Assembly (NCBI GenBank): GCA_024644775.1
Contig: JAHEHB010000340.1
Location: 1 to 6,072, forward strand
Origin: Deltaproteobacteria bacterium
GTDB lineage: Bacteria > Desulfobacterota > Desulfobacteria > Desulfobacterales > SURF-15
Direction of reading: 5' to 3'
Length of the DNA: 6,072 bases
Shown here: one piece after another, positions 5,410-6,072 of the stretch
Layout: the number at the start of each line of letters is the position of its first letter
Position numbering within the stretch: position 1 is the stretch's first letter
Notes under the pieces: model-generated
The model's database searches: none
What the model was told of the DNA's origin: nothing
The model's input: only the letters and a program-made list of their open reading frames with translations
Translations under genes and position numbers: made by a program

Positions 5410-6072
5410 TTATGGGGTAGAAAAGAGCTTATCCTGTTGTCTCAATCGTTCCTTGATGAACAATGGCAACCCGAGTTCATCCAAACAGGCTTCCATCTGC
5501 CAACTGGTCTCTTTGTCCCAGCCATGAATATCGTAGTACGCGTCAAGCATGGCCTGCCATTTTTGTTCATCGAGGTGTTGTCCTTTAAACGGACCTTCAG
5601 ATACGGAAGACTCCATTAATCGATCGGGGGGGAGATCATCTTTTCGAGTAAAGCCTTTGTGAAGGGTATTGAACGCCTTTTCAATATTTATGATTTTTTC
5701 TCCGGTTCGATGCAATTCGGAAGCGCCAGGTTGCCAATCGGTAGCGGCATAAAGAAGGTCCGCCAGATCCTCGGTGCTTAAAAGATTATGATCTCTCCAG
5801 TATGTTGTAAAATAACATAGGCCGAGGGAATCCACCACCGCTTTATACGCTTCAAACCAGACAACCAATTTCGCCTTACCATCGTAAGATCCGGGATCGT
5901 CCGCATTGGGTATCCCCCACAATTTTTGGGATATTTCTGTAGGAATCGTTTTTTGTTCCGTGTTTGGAGCACCCCGCAGATGACCCGCGCCGCGAGTGCT
6001 GGTCATGATCCCCAATGCCCATCCTTTATGAGTGCGCATACAGCTCTCATTGATGGGTGCTCCTTTCACCTG
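5410..6072 (-). CDS. Second AOR-family tungstoenzyme, C-terminal part only (start outside window)
   Basis: The C-terminal 220 residues are visible and the frame continues past the window end. A GTG at 6069 is in frame but is internal, because the family needs about 400 further N-terminal residues with the pterin domain and the CXXCXXXC cluster motif. Recognisable parts, numbered from the first visible residue, are GWALGIMTSTRGAGHLRG (17-34), the canonical second pterin and cluster motif DSLGLC (81-86), GEKIINIEKAFNTLHKGFTRKDD, the EGPFKGQ turn and a closing helical region. Order and spacing match the first AOR gene, so the two are paralogues. They have clearly diverged, including a shift from DSLEVC to DSLGLC and a longer C-terminal tail ending KLFSTP. 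The stops of the two genes are only 27 bp apart. Function is as for the AOR family, substrate unknown. Confidence 0.93.
   Translation of the reverse strand, partial: QVKGAPINESCMRTHKGWALGIMTSTRGAGHLRGAPNTEQKTIPTEISQKLWGIPNADDPGSYDGKAKLVVWFEAYKAVVDSLGLCYFTTYWRDHNLLSTEDLADLLYAATDWQPGASELHRTGEKIINIEKAFNTLHKGFTRKDDLPPDRLMESSVSEGPFKGQHLDEQKWQAMLDAYYDIHGWDKETSWQMEACLDELGLPLFIKERLRQQDKLFSTP

Noticed and set aside
6067..6069. GTG as a true start of the second AOR-family protein
   Set aside because: The frame continues to the window edge, and a start here would omit the pterin domain and iron-sulfur motif.

Overview
The window reads as a stretch of an anaerobic bacterial genome, most plausibly a Desulfobacterota-type (sulfate-reducer-like) organism. 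This taxonomic guess is inference. It rests on two tungsten-type aldehyde:ferredoxin oxidoreductase (AOR) family genes, a fumarate-reductase-like flavoprotein, and AT-rich intergenic repeats of the AAATCCCAAAT style common in that group. No marker gene is present. Four protein-coding genes account for almost all coding capacity, and two of them run off the window.

Layout from left to right. (1) Positions 1-1614, minus strand: most of a fumarate reductase/succinate dehydrogenase-like FAD flavoprotein. Its N-terminus is complete and its C-terminus is cut by the window start. (2) Positions 1615-2094: a 480-bp AT-rich gap with no gene. It holds a three-copy 8-bp tandem repeat and a roughly 216-bp imperfect inverted-repeat element. 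(3) Positions 2095-3171, minus strand: a complete metal-dependent amidohydrolase-like protein that I assign to the DUF6282 type. (4) Positions 3172-3480: a 309-bp divergent control region with promoter-like sequences, inverted repeats and a GC hairpin just ahead of the next start. (5) Positions 3481-5382, plus strand: a complete 633-residue AOR-family protein. (6) Positions 5410-6072, minus strand: the C-terminal 220 residues of a second, divergent AOR-family protein. It converges on the first with only 27 bp between the stop codons.

How the genes might work together is inferred. AOR-family proteins carry out low-potential two-electron chemistry on aldehydes, acids or acyl thioesters at a tungstopterin. 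The flavoprotein resembles dicarboxylate dehydrogenases and reductases but lacks several of their signature active-site residues. The hydrolase could act on an amide, ester or lactone substrate upstream of them. Together they suggest an accessory catabolic or redox locus of unknown substrate. The four genes are not one operon: the hydrolase and the first AOR are divergent, the AORs are convergent, and the flavoprotein is separated from the hydrolase by a repeat-rich gap. I saw no RNA gene, CRISPR array, transposase or clear intrinsic terminator.
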